DNA of 51,701 nucleotides, from positions 1-51,701 of the forward strand of contig JAFYZU010000044.1 of the NCBI GenBank assembly GCA_017548565.1. Direction: 5' to 3'. The notes beneath the pieces are model-generated. The model saw only the letters and a program-made list of their open reading frames with translations, was not told the origin of the DNA and searched no databases. Shown here piece after piece: positions 15,684 to 23,983 of the stretch. Positions within the stretch are counted from its first letter, which is position 1. Every line of letters begins with the position of its first letter. The DNA is from Treponema sp. (GTDB lineage: Bacteria; Spirochaetota; Spirochaetia; Treponematales; Treponemataceae). Made by a program: the position numbers and the translations under genes.

Positions 15684-18254
15684 ATGAAAAGAAATTCAGT
15701 TTTATCTGGTCTCATTTTATTAACAATCTCATTTTTTTCGTGTGATCTTTATACTATTCCAAAAAAAATCAAAATATCTACAGAAGCCGATTATAATTTT
15801 AATGTATTGAATATAGATTATTCCCTTGATTCTGTTTTTTCACCTACACAACTCATCAAAAATTATACAGAAGGATCGGGTATGGAAGTTTATGATTATA
15901 ATCCGGGCGAAAACAATACAGTACAGAAATATCTTTTAAGAATGCCTGTCCAGGAAATACCTATCGATTTCAAGCAGTACATCGAAAACGGAGCAATAGG
16001 TGACAGTTTTGATGCGATGAGTTTTAATCAGGAAATTGAAATTCCATCCATAGATTTTTCTCAGAATCAGAAGGTTGAGCTTGAACAGGTAAATACAATG
16101 ATTAATTCCGGGCTTGTTTTTACTGGTGATACAGGAACTCTTGTAAACATCCAGTTTCAGCAGGGTGATTTTTCAACTATTGAATATAAAAGCGGACAGA
16201 TGGAAGTTAATGCAGCAGGAGTAGAAGACGGAAAGGTTGTAAAAATCGTAGAGGTTGATGATATACATGCTGCAGATCCTCAGATAATTTCTGTTGTTTC
16301 TTCTGCTACCTTCAGCGGTGGAAAAGCAATAATTCCGCTTAATAACAAAACGCTCAAAAAAGATAATGCAATGATTCAGTTTGTCGATGAATCGGGACAT
16401 TCTTTTGTTGCAACAATAAAGGAAGGGAGCAAAATTAAAAAATGTACCGGTGTAACGGTAAACGATCCTTCGTTAATGCCAGAACTTTCGTATAACTTTA
16501 CAATTCCCGCACAGTCAGTTTCACAGCTTGAATCATGTAAATTTGTTGCAGGAAGCAGTCTTAAATACGGACTAGAGACAGCAGATTCCTGGTCAGGAGT
16601 TTCAATTCAGTTTACTTCAGAAATAACAGGAGGTCTGAATATTGCACAGGCAACGGAAACTGGTCCTGTAACAAAAGATTTAAGTAATAAGGATTATACT
16701 TTTGAAGCAATAGATATAGATATAAAAGCAAGAATCGGTTTGAATAATGCAACAATTGTTTTTGCCGATGAACCTTTAATTTCAGTTATAAGTCAGATAA
16801 CCGGTTTTTCAAAGGTAACGGCACTACTCGATGACAGCGTTCAGACTGATATTTCCATAACAAAACCTTTGAGTGATGAAGCAAAAGAAATGCTTAAATC
16901 CATTAAATGGAAAACAGGCGGTGCAATAGAAGTAAAATATACGAACACATTTCCTTCGGGCAACGATTTTGAACTTGAAAATGTAAAATCTACTTTTTTG
17001 AATATAAATCAGAGCACAGAAACTCTGGAAGCGGGAAAAACAAATCAGACAATTCTTTTTAATCAAGCTTCGCAGGAAACCGATGTTGAAGCGCATCCTG
17101 TGGTTGATTTAACTGCAAAACTCAAGGTTCCCGGAAATACAGACGGGAAAATCATTCTAAATAATGTTGAATGTGGTAAAAAATATAAAATAGATATAAG
17201 CATTCAGGCAAAAATTGACTGGGATGAAGTTGAAATAAAAAACATAACGTCAGATTCTCAGCATGGTGTTAAATATTTTGATTTTAACTTAAAGGACATT
17301 TTCTCGGGTGCCGATTCAGCGCTTGGAACAAATCTTAAGGACAAAGTCATCTTACGTCCGGAAAATAAAACAAATATTTATCTTTATTGTGATTTTCCGA
17401 ATTCATCAGGTTTTGAAAATCCGCATTTTGAAGGAACGATTCAATCTTACGTTGGAAAACAGAATGGAGATCACTTTGATCCAATCGGGGCAAATGGAAA
17501 AGAGTATAAGATTGGAAGTGCAGGAAATCCTGTTGAAATTCCACGAGAAGCAGAACCTTCGCTTATGATAAAGGATGAGGTTGTCATAAATCAGATAAAC
17601 GGACAGACCGGATGGGATTTAACGCCTCTCATTAATGAAGCCGCAGAAACAACTGAACCGCAGACTCTTTTATGCGTTGAATACGATTTAAAATTCGTTA
17701 CCGGTTCTTCAGAATCAACAATTAAAATTACAAAAGCAGATCTTCAGAATCAGGATTCTCCTTCTATAAAAATAACTGCAATGCTTTGTCTTTCCCTTGA
17801 TTTTTATATAAAAGCAGAAGATTCAATCGATGTCATGGAAAAATTTGCAGGAAAAAGCAGTACAGGAACAGATCAGGAAAAGGATTTGTTCGGACGTTCT
17901 TCTGCATCGGATTCGGGAACAATAAAAGAATTTCTTTCAATCGTAGAAAAAGCACGCGTTAAGTTCAATACTTCAAAAAAACCTTTTATAACTTCCAATC
18001 CTCTTAATCTTGTTCTAGATATGGACGGTGACGGTACACGATTTGCTGAAAAAGAAATCGGGATAATGGATGGAGTTTTTGAAACTTCGCCGGTTGATTT
18101 AATAGAAACTTATCCATTATGTCCTTCGGTAAAGATGAACATTCCTACAGGAAGGTTTGCAATTGCCCGGGATATGTCCTTTGCCACAAAAATCAAGCTT
18201 GGATTAAAAACTAACGGAAAACCTCTGACGGTTTATCCTTTCGGAGGAGAATGA
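15684..18254 (+). CDS. Very large exported lipoprotein, unknown function
   Basis: 856 residues. The signal peptide MKRNSVLSGLILLTISFFSC ends in a spirochaete-type lipobox (FFSC), so the mature protein should be lipidated at C20. The body is rich in beta-type Ser/Thr/Asn segments and reads like a stack of beta-sandwich modules with repeated interval-like phrases (DITSD..., KLKVPGNTDGKI, VDLTAKLK). Near the C-terminus DMDGDGTRF resembles a calcium-binding DxDxDG loop. No known family is recognised. The next gene, an exported protein with barrel-like alternation, overlaps its stop codon, so the pair probably works together in the outer envelope. GAGGTG supports the start. Confidence 0.8.
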   Translation: MKRNSVLSGLILLTISFFSCDLYTIPKKIKISTEADYNFNVLNIDYSLDSVFSPTQLIKNYTEGSGMEVYDYNPGENNTVQKYLLRMPVQEIPIDFKQYIENGAIGDSFDAMSFNQEIEIPSIDFSQNQKVELEQVNTMINSGLVFTGDTGTLVNIQFQQGDFSTIEYKSGQMEVNAAGVEDGKVVKIVEVDDIHAADPQIISVVSSATFSGGKAIIPLNNKTLKKDNAMIQFVDESGHSFVATIKEGSKIKKCTGVTVNDPSLMPELSYNFTIPAQSVSQLESCKFVAGSSLKYGLETADSWSGVSIQFTSEITGGLNIAQATETGPVTKDLSNKDYTFEAIDIDIKARIGLNNATIVFADEPLISVISQITGFSKVTALLDDSVQTDISITKPLSDEAKEMLKSIKWKTGGAIEVKYTNTFPSGNDFELENVKSTFLNINQSTETLEAGKTNQTILFNQASQETDVEAHPVVDLTAKLKVPGNTDGKIILNNVECGKKYKIDISIQAKIDWDEVEIKNITSDSQHGVKYFDFNLKDIFSGADSALGTNLKDKVILRPENKTNIYLYCDFPNSSGFENPHFEGTIQSYVGKQNGDHFDPIGANGKEYKIGSAGNPVEIPREAEPSLMIKDEVVINQINGQTGWDLTPLINEAAETTEPQTLLCVEYDLKFVTGSSESTIKITKADLQNQDSPSIKITAMLCLSLDFYIKAEDSIDVMEKFAGKSSTGTDQEKDLFGRSSASDSGTIKEFLSIVEKARVKFNTSKKPFITSNPLNLVLDMDGDGTRFAEKEIGIMDGVFETSPVDLIETYPLCPSVKMNIPTGRFAIARDMSFATKIKLGLKTNGKPLTVYPFGGE

Positions 18255-19498
18255 TGAAGAAGGTTTGTTTTATAACTCTGATTTTCAGTCTTTGTTTTTC
18301 GTGTTTCTGTCAGGAAAATTTTACGAAAAGATTTTTTGAGTTTAAGATAGATTCTCCGTTGTTTTTAACAAATAATTCTTTTAAAACGCTAGATTATTTT
18401 AAAGAAGAAGCCGTGTTTGATTTAACACAGATTGCAAAAGATATGCCGGAAAACGGATTTGAGCTTATTGCAAAATATAATCCTTCGCTTGAACTCAGTT
18501 TTAATGCAGGAATAGCAATGTCAGTTATGCTTGGGTTTGATCTGTATTCTAAAATTAATTTAAGCAGGGATATTTTTGATTTTCTTGGTAATGGAAGTGA
18601 AGATTCAATTGATATAAAAGAAGAAGTAAATGGTTTTCTTGATTTGTTTGCTTATGTAGATGCTTCGTTCGGTTGGGATACCGACAAATTCAAGCTGAAA
18701 CTAAGGGCATCGACTTTTAAATCTGTCGTTCATATTACAACAGAAGGGTCTACAATAACTGCATTTAATGATGAAGATTGTAATTTCGGCTATAAGCTTG
18801 AAGGCCGCGGGAAAATTTACAGCCTTATTCCGTTATCGAAGGATGTTTTTTCGCTTGATTTTTTACAGGATGTGAATAATTATCTGCCGGCACTTTTTGG
18901 TTTTGAAGGCTTTGGTCTTGATGCAGGTCTGGAAATAGGTTTTGATTTCGGAAGATATTTTCATTGTGACGCTCTTGTTTCAATCCCGATTATTCCAAGC
19001 CGCATTCATAACATGATTCCTGCTACGTGCGATTCTGAATATACGACAAATCTTTCTACTTTTTTAAGTAAGGATGATGAAGATAATAACAAGGCACCGT
19101 CATTTACCTATGAGCTTGGAGAATGCCGGGACGAAGATTATTATATTAACCGGCCGTTGAAGGTTTATGTTGATACAGTTTTTTCTCCGCATAACGGAAT
19201 AATGGATTATAAGGCAGGACTAGGATTTACACTTTTACATCCGTTTACGGAAAATCCGGAAGAGTTGAGCTTTTACTTTGATTATTATATAGGAACTTCC
19301 TTCGGAGCATGGAATTTTTTCAGGATAACATTGTCTTCAGAAAGAACAGATCAGATATATATTCATAAGCTTCAGACAGATATTGATATAAGGCTTTTAA
19401 AGGTAGGAGTTGGTGTTTCCACCTCATCCTCTGATTTTGTGTCGAGCTTTAAATGTGCCGGACTTGGTGTGTTCATGAATTTTGCAATTGGAATGTAA
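18254..19498 (+). CDS. Exported protein, probable outer-membrane beta-barrel
   Basis: The better start is ATG at 18254, because GGAGG (18243-18247) is 6 nt upstream; an adjacent ATG at 18251 is closer than usual to the ribosome site. About 414 residues. The signal peptide is KKVCFITLIFSLCFSCFCQ; cleavage may be by signal peptidase I, or it may be a lipobox (CFSC). The mature part has alternating aromatic strands, for example SFYFDYYIGTSFGAWNFFRI and a final GVFMNFAIGM, as in spirochaete barrel proteins. No family recognised. It overlaps the lipoprotein stop by one base and is therefore translationally coupled. Confidence 0.75.
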   Translation: MKKVCFITLIFSLCFSCFCQENFTKRFFEFKIDSPLFLTNNSFKTLDYFKEEAVFDLTQIAKDMPENGFELIAKYNPSLELSFNAGIAMSVMLGFDLYSKINLSRDIFDFLGNGSEDSIDIKEEVNGFLDLFAYVDASFGWDTDKFKLKLRASTFKSVVHITTEGSTITAFNDEDCNFGYKLEGRGKIYSLIPLSKDVFSLDFLQDVNNYLPALFGFEGFGLDAGLEIGFDFGRYFHCDALVSIPIIPSRIHNMIPATCDSEYTTNLSTFLSKDDEDNNKAPSFTYELGECRDEDYYINRPLKVYVDTVFSPHNGIMDYKAGLGFTLLHPFTENPEELSFYFDYYIGTSFGAWNFFRITLSSERTDQIYIHKLQTDIDIRLLKVGVGVSTSSSDFVSSFKCAGLGVFMNFAIGM

Positions 19499-19514
19499 TT
19501 GAACCCTTATACGT

Positions 19515-19543
19515 TTGACGTAAGTTGTTACATATAGTAATAT
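19515..19543 (+). promoter_or_regulatory. nfnAB promoter
   Basis: TTGACG (19515-19520), 17 bp, TAATAT (19538-19543), 34 nt before the nfnA start, with AGAAGGA as ribosome site. Confidence 0.65.
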
Positions 19544-19576
19544 TTAATAATATTTAATTTTTTAAGAAGGATTAAA

Positions 19577-20428
19577 ATGTTTAAAATTTTAGAAAAAAGA
19601 CTTCTTTCTGCAGGTGTTTATTATATGAAAGTAAATGCACCTGAAATTGCTAAAAACAGAAAGGCTGGTCAGTTTGTTATTGTTCAGGTAGAAGAAGAAT
19701 TCGGTGAAAGAATTCCATTGACTATTGCAGATGCAAATGCACAGGAAGGCTGGATAGTTCTTGTTTTTCAGGCCGTTGGTGCTACAACATATAAACTTTC
19801 ATTAAAAGAAGCCGGTGATTCATTACCGACAGTTCTGGGACCTCTTGGTAATCCTTCAAAAATAGAAAAATATGATGCACCAGTTGTTATTGTCGGCGGA
19901 GGTTTTGGTGTTGCTCCATGTTATCCTATAGTTCAGGCACATAAAGCAATCGGCAATAAAGTAATAATGATTATCTGTGCGCGAAATAAAGATCTCTTGA
20001 TTTTTGTTGATGAGATGAAGGCTATTTGTGATGAAGTAATTATTATGACAGATGACGGAAGTGCAGGAAGACAGGGTGTTTCTACAGTACCGGTAAAGGA
20101 ACTTTGCGAAAGTCAGTGTCCTCCGGCAGAAGTAATTGCGATTGGTCCACCGATAATGATGAAATTCTGTGCTTTAACAACAAAGGAATATGGAATTAAA
20201 ACAACAGTTTCGCTTAATACAATCATGATTGATGGAACCGGAATGTGCGGCGGCTGTCGTGTAAGCATCGGCGGTAAAACAAAGTTTGTATGTGTAGACG
20301 GACCGGAATTCAACGCACATGAAGTAGACTGGGACAACATGATGATGCGAATGAAATCATTTAAAGAGCGCGAAACAGAAGATTATCATAAATGTAAGCT
20401 TCAGGCAGAAGCAGACAAGCTTGCATAG
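19577..20428 (+). CDS. nfnA: NADH-dependent ferredoxin:NADP+ oxidoreductase, subunit A
   Basis: 283 residues of the dihydroorotate dehydrogenase electron-transfer / FNR-like family: an FAD domain (RIPLTIADAN), an NAD domain (VVIVGGGFGVAPCYPI), and a C-terminal [2Fe-2S] site. The site reads IMIDGTGMCGGC ... FVCVD, that is, one Asp plus three Cys in the spacing reported for Thermotoga NfnA, whose cluster has an unusual Asp ligand. With NfnB it couples NADH and reduced ferredoxin to NADP+ reduction by flavin-based bifurcation (cytoplasmic). It is often annotated as a sulfide dehydrogenase or GltA-associated subunit. The nfnB gene starts 9 nt downstream. Confidence 0.9.
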   Translation: MFKILEKRLLSAGVYYMKVNAPEIAKNRKAGQFVIVQVEEEFGERIPLTIADANAQEGWIVLVFQAVGATTYKLSLKEAGDSLPTVLGPLGNPSKIEKYDAPVVIVGGGFGVAPCYPIVQAHKAIGNKVIMIICARNKDLLIFVDEMKAICDEVIIMTDDGSAGRQGVSTVPVKELCESQCPPAEVIAIGPPIMMKFCALTTKEYGIKTTVSLNTIMIDGTGMCGGCRVSIGGKTKFVCVDGPEFNAHEVDWDNMMMRMKSFKERETEDYHKCKLQAEADKLA

Positions 20429-20437
20429 GGGTGAAAA

Positions 20438-21916
20438 ATGTCTATTAACGTAACCGAAGAATATAATAAAATACAGGAAAAAATAAAAAACGGTGGACTT
20501 ACACCGAAAGATAGAAATGCAATTCCTCAGATGGAAATGCCTCACAGAGATGCAAAACAGCGTGCCAGAATGATGGACGAAGTTGCACTCGGATTTACGA
20601 AGGAACAGGCAATTGTTGAAGCAAACAGATGTTTACAATGTGCAAAGCCTTTCTGTATGGAAGGATGTCCGGTAAACATTGATATTCCGGGATTTATAAA
20701 GCAGATAGCAGACGGTGAATTTAAAGCAGCTGTTGATATTATCAAGAAAACAAGTCTTCTTCCTGCAATCTGTGGACGTGTCTGCCCTCAGGAAAAGCAG
20801 TGTCAGGGAAAATGTACTGTTGGAAAAATCTGGAAATCTCCGCAAAAAGCAGTATCTATCGGTCGACTTGAACGATTTGTTGCAGACTGGGAACGGGAGA
20901 ATAATCTGGTAACAATGCCACAGATTGCTCCTTCAAGTGGAAAAAAAGTTGCCGTTATTGGTGCGGGTCCTGCAGGTCTTACGGTTGCCGCAGATTGTGC
21001 AAGAGCAGGTCATTCAGTTACGGTTTTTGAAGCATTTCATAAAGCCGGTGGCGTAATGATGTATGGTATTCCTGAATTCCGTCTTCCAAAAAAGATAGTT
21101 CAGGAAGAAATTGATAATCTAAAGAAAATGGGAGTTATTTTTCAGACAAACTTCCTTGTAGGACGAACAGATACTCTTGATCAGCTGCTTGGTGAGAAAG
21201 GTTTCGATGCTGCTTTTGTCGGAACCGGAGCAGGTCTTCCTAAATTCATGAATATCCCTGGTGAAAATTTAATAGGAGTATTTTCTGCAAATGAATATCT
21301 TACCCGTGCAAATCTGATGAAGGGTTATGATAAAGAGCATGCGGCTACACCAATTTATGATGCAAAGAAGGTTGTAGTATGCGGCGGTGGTAATGTTGCT
21401 ATGGATGCGGCCAGAATGGCTTTACGTCTTGGTGCTGACCAGGTAATTGTAGTTTACCGAAGGACAAGAGCAGAGATGCCTGCACGAATAGAAGAAATTG
21501 CACATGCAGAAGAAGAAGGAATAATTTTCCACTTCCTTGAAAATCCGATAGAAATTTTAGGAAACGAGGACGGAAAGATTCGCGGTGTAAAATGCCTTTC
21601 TTATGAGCTTGGTGAACCGGATGAATCTGGACGAAGAAGTCCTGTAGCAATTGAAGGTTCTGAACATGAATTTGACTGTGATGCTTTGATTGTCGCTTTA
21701 GGAAATGGTTCGAATCCTCTGCTTGTATCGACAACACCTGGTCTTGATGCAGACTCAAAGGGACATATTAAGGTTGATGAAAAACAGGCAACGAGTCATG
21801 CAAAGGTATGGGCTGGTGGAGATATAGTTCTTGGAGCCGCAACAATCATTCTTGCAATGGGCGAAGGAAGAAAAGCAGCTGCTTCAATCAACGAATATCT
21901 TGCAAATCAGCATTAA
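20438..21916 (+). CDS. nfnB: NfnB / glutamate synthase small-subunit-like oxidoreductase
   Basis: 492 residues. The N-terminus carries two Fe-S motifs: CLQCAKPFCMEGCP (C-x2-C-x4-C-x3-C) and CGRVCPQEKQCQGKC. Two Rossmann domains follow: FAD binding VAVIGAGPAGLTVAADCARAG and NADP binding VVVCGGGNVAMDAARMAL, and a late GGDIVLGAATIILAMGEGRKAA. Such proteins were historically called GltA/GltD. The adjacent NfnA-type partner and the absence of a glutamate synthase large subunit here favour the bifurcating Nfn complex. GGGGTG precedes the start. Confidence 0.9.
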   Translation: MSINVTEEYNKIQEKIKNGGLTPKDRNAIPQMEMPHRDAKQRARMMDEVALGFTKEQAIVEANRCLQCAKPFCMEGCPVNIDIPGFIKQIADGEFKAAVDIIKKTSLLPAICGRVCPQEKQCQGKCTVGKIWKSPQKAVSIGRLERFVADWERENNLVTMPQIAPSSGKKVAVIGAGPAGLTVAADCARAGHSVTVFEAFHKAGGVMMYGIPEFRLPKKIVQEEIDNLKKMGVIFQTNFLVGRTDTLDQLLGEKGFDAAFVGTGAGLPKFMNIPGENLIGVFSANEYLTRANLMKGYDKEHAATPIYDAKKVVVCGGGNVAMDAARMALRLGADQVIVVYRRTRAEMPARIEEIAHAEEEGIIFHFLENPIEILGNEDGKIRGVKCLSYELGEPDESGRRSPVAIEGSEHEFDCDALIVALGNGSNPLLVSTTPGLDADSKGHIKVDEKQATSHAKVWAGGDIVLGAATIILAMGEGRKAAASINEYLANQH

Positions 21917-21930
21917 TTACTAAAAGGACA

Positions 21931-21957
21931 TAAGATTTCTCAAAATTTTACCGATAA
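21931..21957 (+). promoter_or_regulatory. Candidate sigma-28 (FliA) promoter of the GerMN gene
   Basis: TAAGATTT (21931-21938), 11 nt, ACCGATAA (21950-21957). The classical sigma-28 consensus is TAAAGTTT-N11-GCCGATAA; this matches 6/8 and 7/8 with the exact spacing. The predicted start falls at or beside the ATG at 21964. Confidence 0.5.
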
Positions 21958-21963
21958 TAAAGT

Positions 21964-22797
21964 ATGGCAAAGAAAAAGAGTACCGGACTTGCAGCGGCAG
22001 TATGTGTTCTGCTTGTCCTTGTAATAGCAGTATTTATTTTAGTAAAAAAAGACACAATCATCACAAATCTCAAGGAAACCAATTTTTTTGGAAGGGTTTT
22101 CGGAAAGACACCGGAATTTGTAGAAAATCATGAATCTAAAAAAGATAAAAATGATGTAATTGAAGACGAAGAAATAACTATTAAGGTAGAAACTGTCGAA
22201 AAACCGGAACCTGTTGCTCAGCCAAAACCAAAAGATGATAAAAAAGAGCAGAAAACTGAAGCAAAGCCGGAAAATAAAGAAACAAAACCTCAACCAAAAC
22301 CTGAAGAAAAAAAAGAAACAAAGAAGGATGCTGGAAAAAAAGAAGAACCTAAAAAAACTACAACAACAGTTACATATTCAGATGTTCAGCTTTGTTTTAT
22401 AGAAATAGATGCAGACGGATCTTTAAATAGAAAAATAGTTAAACGTTCTGTACCGAAAAATGATTCTCCATTAACAAATGCAATCAATCTTCTTTTAGCA
22501 GGTCCTGATACTTCGAAAGCAGGAGAAAAAAATTGTGTATCGTTAATTCCTCCAGGCTCTAAGCTTTTAAGTGCAAAGGTCAGTAATGGTGTTGCTTATC
22601 TGAGCTTTAATGAAGCATTTGAAATGAATCCTGATGGTGTTGAAGGTTCTATAGGACAATTAATGCAGATTGTTTATACTGCGACATCTTATTCTACAGT
22701 GAACAGCGTGCAGTTTTTAATAGAAGGGCAGAAAAAAACATTCCTTGGAAGTGAAGGTCAGAGAATTGACGCTCCACTTTCAAGAAGTTCGTTTTAG
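21964..22797 (+). CDS. Membrane-anchored GerMN-domain protein
   Basis: 277 residues: one N-terminal membrane helix (about 8-27), a charged Lys/Glu/Pro linker (about 50-135, many PKPEEKKE-type blocks), then a GerMN domain (about 140-270) with the signature PLTNAINLLLAGP, GVAYLSFNEAFEMNPDG, QLMQIVYTATSYSTVNSVQFLIEGQK. GerMN modules occur in spore germination and in non-sporulating envelope proteins and probably bind cell-wall ligands. No Shine-Dalgarno; the upstream DNA has a sigma-28-like promoter ending at the start codon. Its stop overlaps the stop of the convergent gene by 3 bases. Confidence 0.85.
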   Translation: MAKKKSTGLAAAVCVLLVLVIAVFILVKKDTIITNLKETNFFGRVFGKTPEFVENHESKKDKNDVIEDEEITIKVETVEKPEPVAQPKPKDDKKEQKTEAKPENKETKPQPKPEEKKETKKDAGKKEEPKKTTTTVTYSDVQLCFIEIDADGSLNRKIVKRSVPKNDSPLTNAINLLLAGPDTSKAGEKNCVSLIPPGSKLLSAKVSNGVAYLSFNEAFEMNPDGVEGSIGQLMQIVYTATSYSTVNSVQFLIEGQKKTFLGSEGQRIDAPLSRSSF

Positions 22798-23912
22798 TTA
22801 CCGAAAGAACAGCTGTTTATAATTGCATCGTAATATGCTTTTTTCTTTGTATAAGCGTTTAAGTTTACAGAAATTGAAAATTGATTTATATCTTCAGAAT
22901 TATTCTTTGCATTAATAAGTCTTGTCGTATAAATTATGTTTTTTGAATCCGGCAGATAAGATTTATAAGAAAGCTTTGTTATTGATTTATCATCATTTTT
23001 ATTTATTAATTCAATTGAAGAAAAATCTGTATAAGTTTTATTGCTTCCTTCAAGATTGAAACGAAGAGTCTGCAAAAGATTATAATTAGTGTTTTTTCCT
23101 TTAAATGGAATTGCATAAGCAGTAACATTTGCTTCATCACCAAGGAAATAGATAAAATCATTAGCGGGTTTCCAGTTTGAATCAAGAGCAAGCTTTATAT
23201 AACTGTTTGTATACGATAATTTTATTTTTGCAGGAACAGATTTTTTGAATTTCTGAACCTTACCTTTGTTCTGAAGATTACCGAAGCCCTTGAATTCATC
23301 GAAGGATTTATCATCGTTTGAGCTTAAACGTCCGAAAGTAACGCATTCAAAAAGAATTTTTCCGGTATAATCTACAATAGATTTAACGTTCCATAAAGGA
23401 ATTAATACATCGTAAAGAGTAGTAACGGTACCGCCGAATTGATCATATTTTTCGGTTACCGCAAATCCGTTGTTTTTATATACTCCGGAAATGATATATC
23501 CTTTTGAAGAAGGCGTGATTTTTCCTGCTTTTATTCGTCGAGATGAAAATTCATAAAGAATATCGTGAAGATAATTTAAGATTTCAATATCTTCATCATT
23601 ATTCTGTGGAGCCTGAAGGATTACTTCGCCTGTCATATCCCAGAAATTTGATTTTGGATTTACAGTTACTGCGAGCGCCAGATTTTTTTCCATCAGTTTA
23701 TTTTTTGTATCAAAGGGAGCAAAATATTTTATCTGATATGTAGAATCGTCGTATTTTAATAAACCGATGTAGCTTTCACGGGCAAAAGAATAATCGCGGT
23801 AATAGACGAATTCTCCCGGAATGTCGGGAATGTAAGATTCAAAGCCAGGCATGGCGATGGCAGTTGAAAGAGCGATAAAAAATGTCGTTAAAATTACTAA
23901 TAGTTTTTTCAT
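22794..23912 (-). CDS. Secreted hypothetical protein
   Basis: 372 residues. Clear signal peptide MKKLLVILTTFFIALSTAIA with a signal peptidase I site (AIA). The mature part is rich in Tyr/Phe/Asn and strand-like, with FVYYRDYSFARESYIGLLKYDD near the start and an ending SFGN. No family recognised; probably a treponemal periplasmic or surface protein. It has its own ribosome site (AGGAAG), is separated from proS by a strong terminator, and is convergent with the GerMN gene. Confidence 0.7.
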   Translation of the reverse strand: MKKLLVILTTFFIALSTAIAMPGFESYIPDIPGEFVYYRDYSFARESYIGLLKYDDSTYQIKYFAPFDTKNKLMEKNLALAVTVNPKSNFWDMTGEVILQAPQNNDEDIEILNYLHDILYEFSSRRIKAGKITPSSKGYIISGVYKNNGFAVTEKYDQFGGTVTTLYDVLIPLWNVKSIVDYTGKILFECVTFGRLSSNDDKSFDEFKGFGNLQNKGKVQKFKKSVPAKIKLSYTNSYIKLALDSNWKPANDFIYFLGDEANVTAYAIPFKGKNTNYNLLQTLRFNLEGSNKTYTDFSSIELINKNDDKSITKLSYKSYLPDSKNIIYTTRLINAKNNSEDINQFSISVNLNAYTKKKAYYDAIINSCSFGN

Positions 23913-23934
23913 TTATAATTCCTTCCTGATATTT

Positions 23935-23978
23935 ATAAAAAAAGCAGACTTCTTTTTAGTTACTAAGAAAGTCTGCTT
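23935..23978 (-). terminator. Intrinsic terminator of proS
   Basis: Perfect 10-bp stem AAGCAGACTT (23942-23951) / AAGTCTGCTT (23969-23978), extendable by AAGAA/TTCTT with one bulge. On the minus strand it is followed by a run of seven T. It lies 6 nt past the proS stop. Confidence 0.85.
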
Positions 23979-23983
23979 CAATT

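Noticed and set aside
21707-21718. GGTTCGAATCC resembling a tRNA T-loop
   Set aside because: It lies inside nfnB codons (G-S-N-P) and there is no matching acceptor stem, anticodon arm or CCA end around it.
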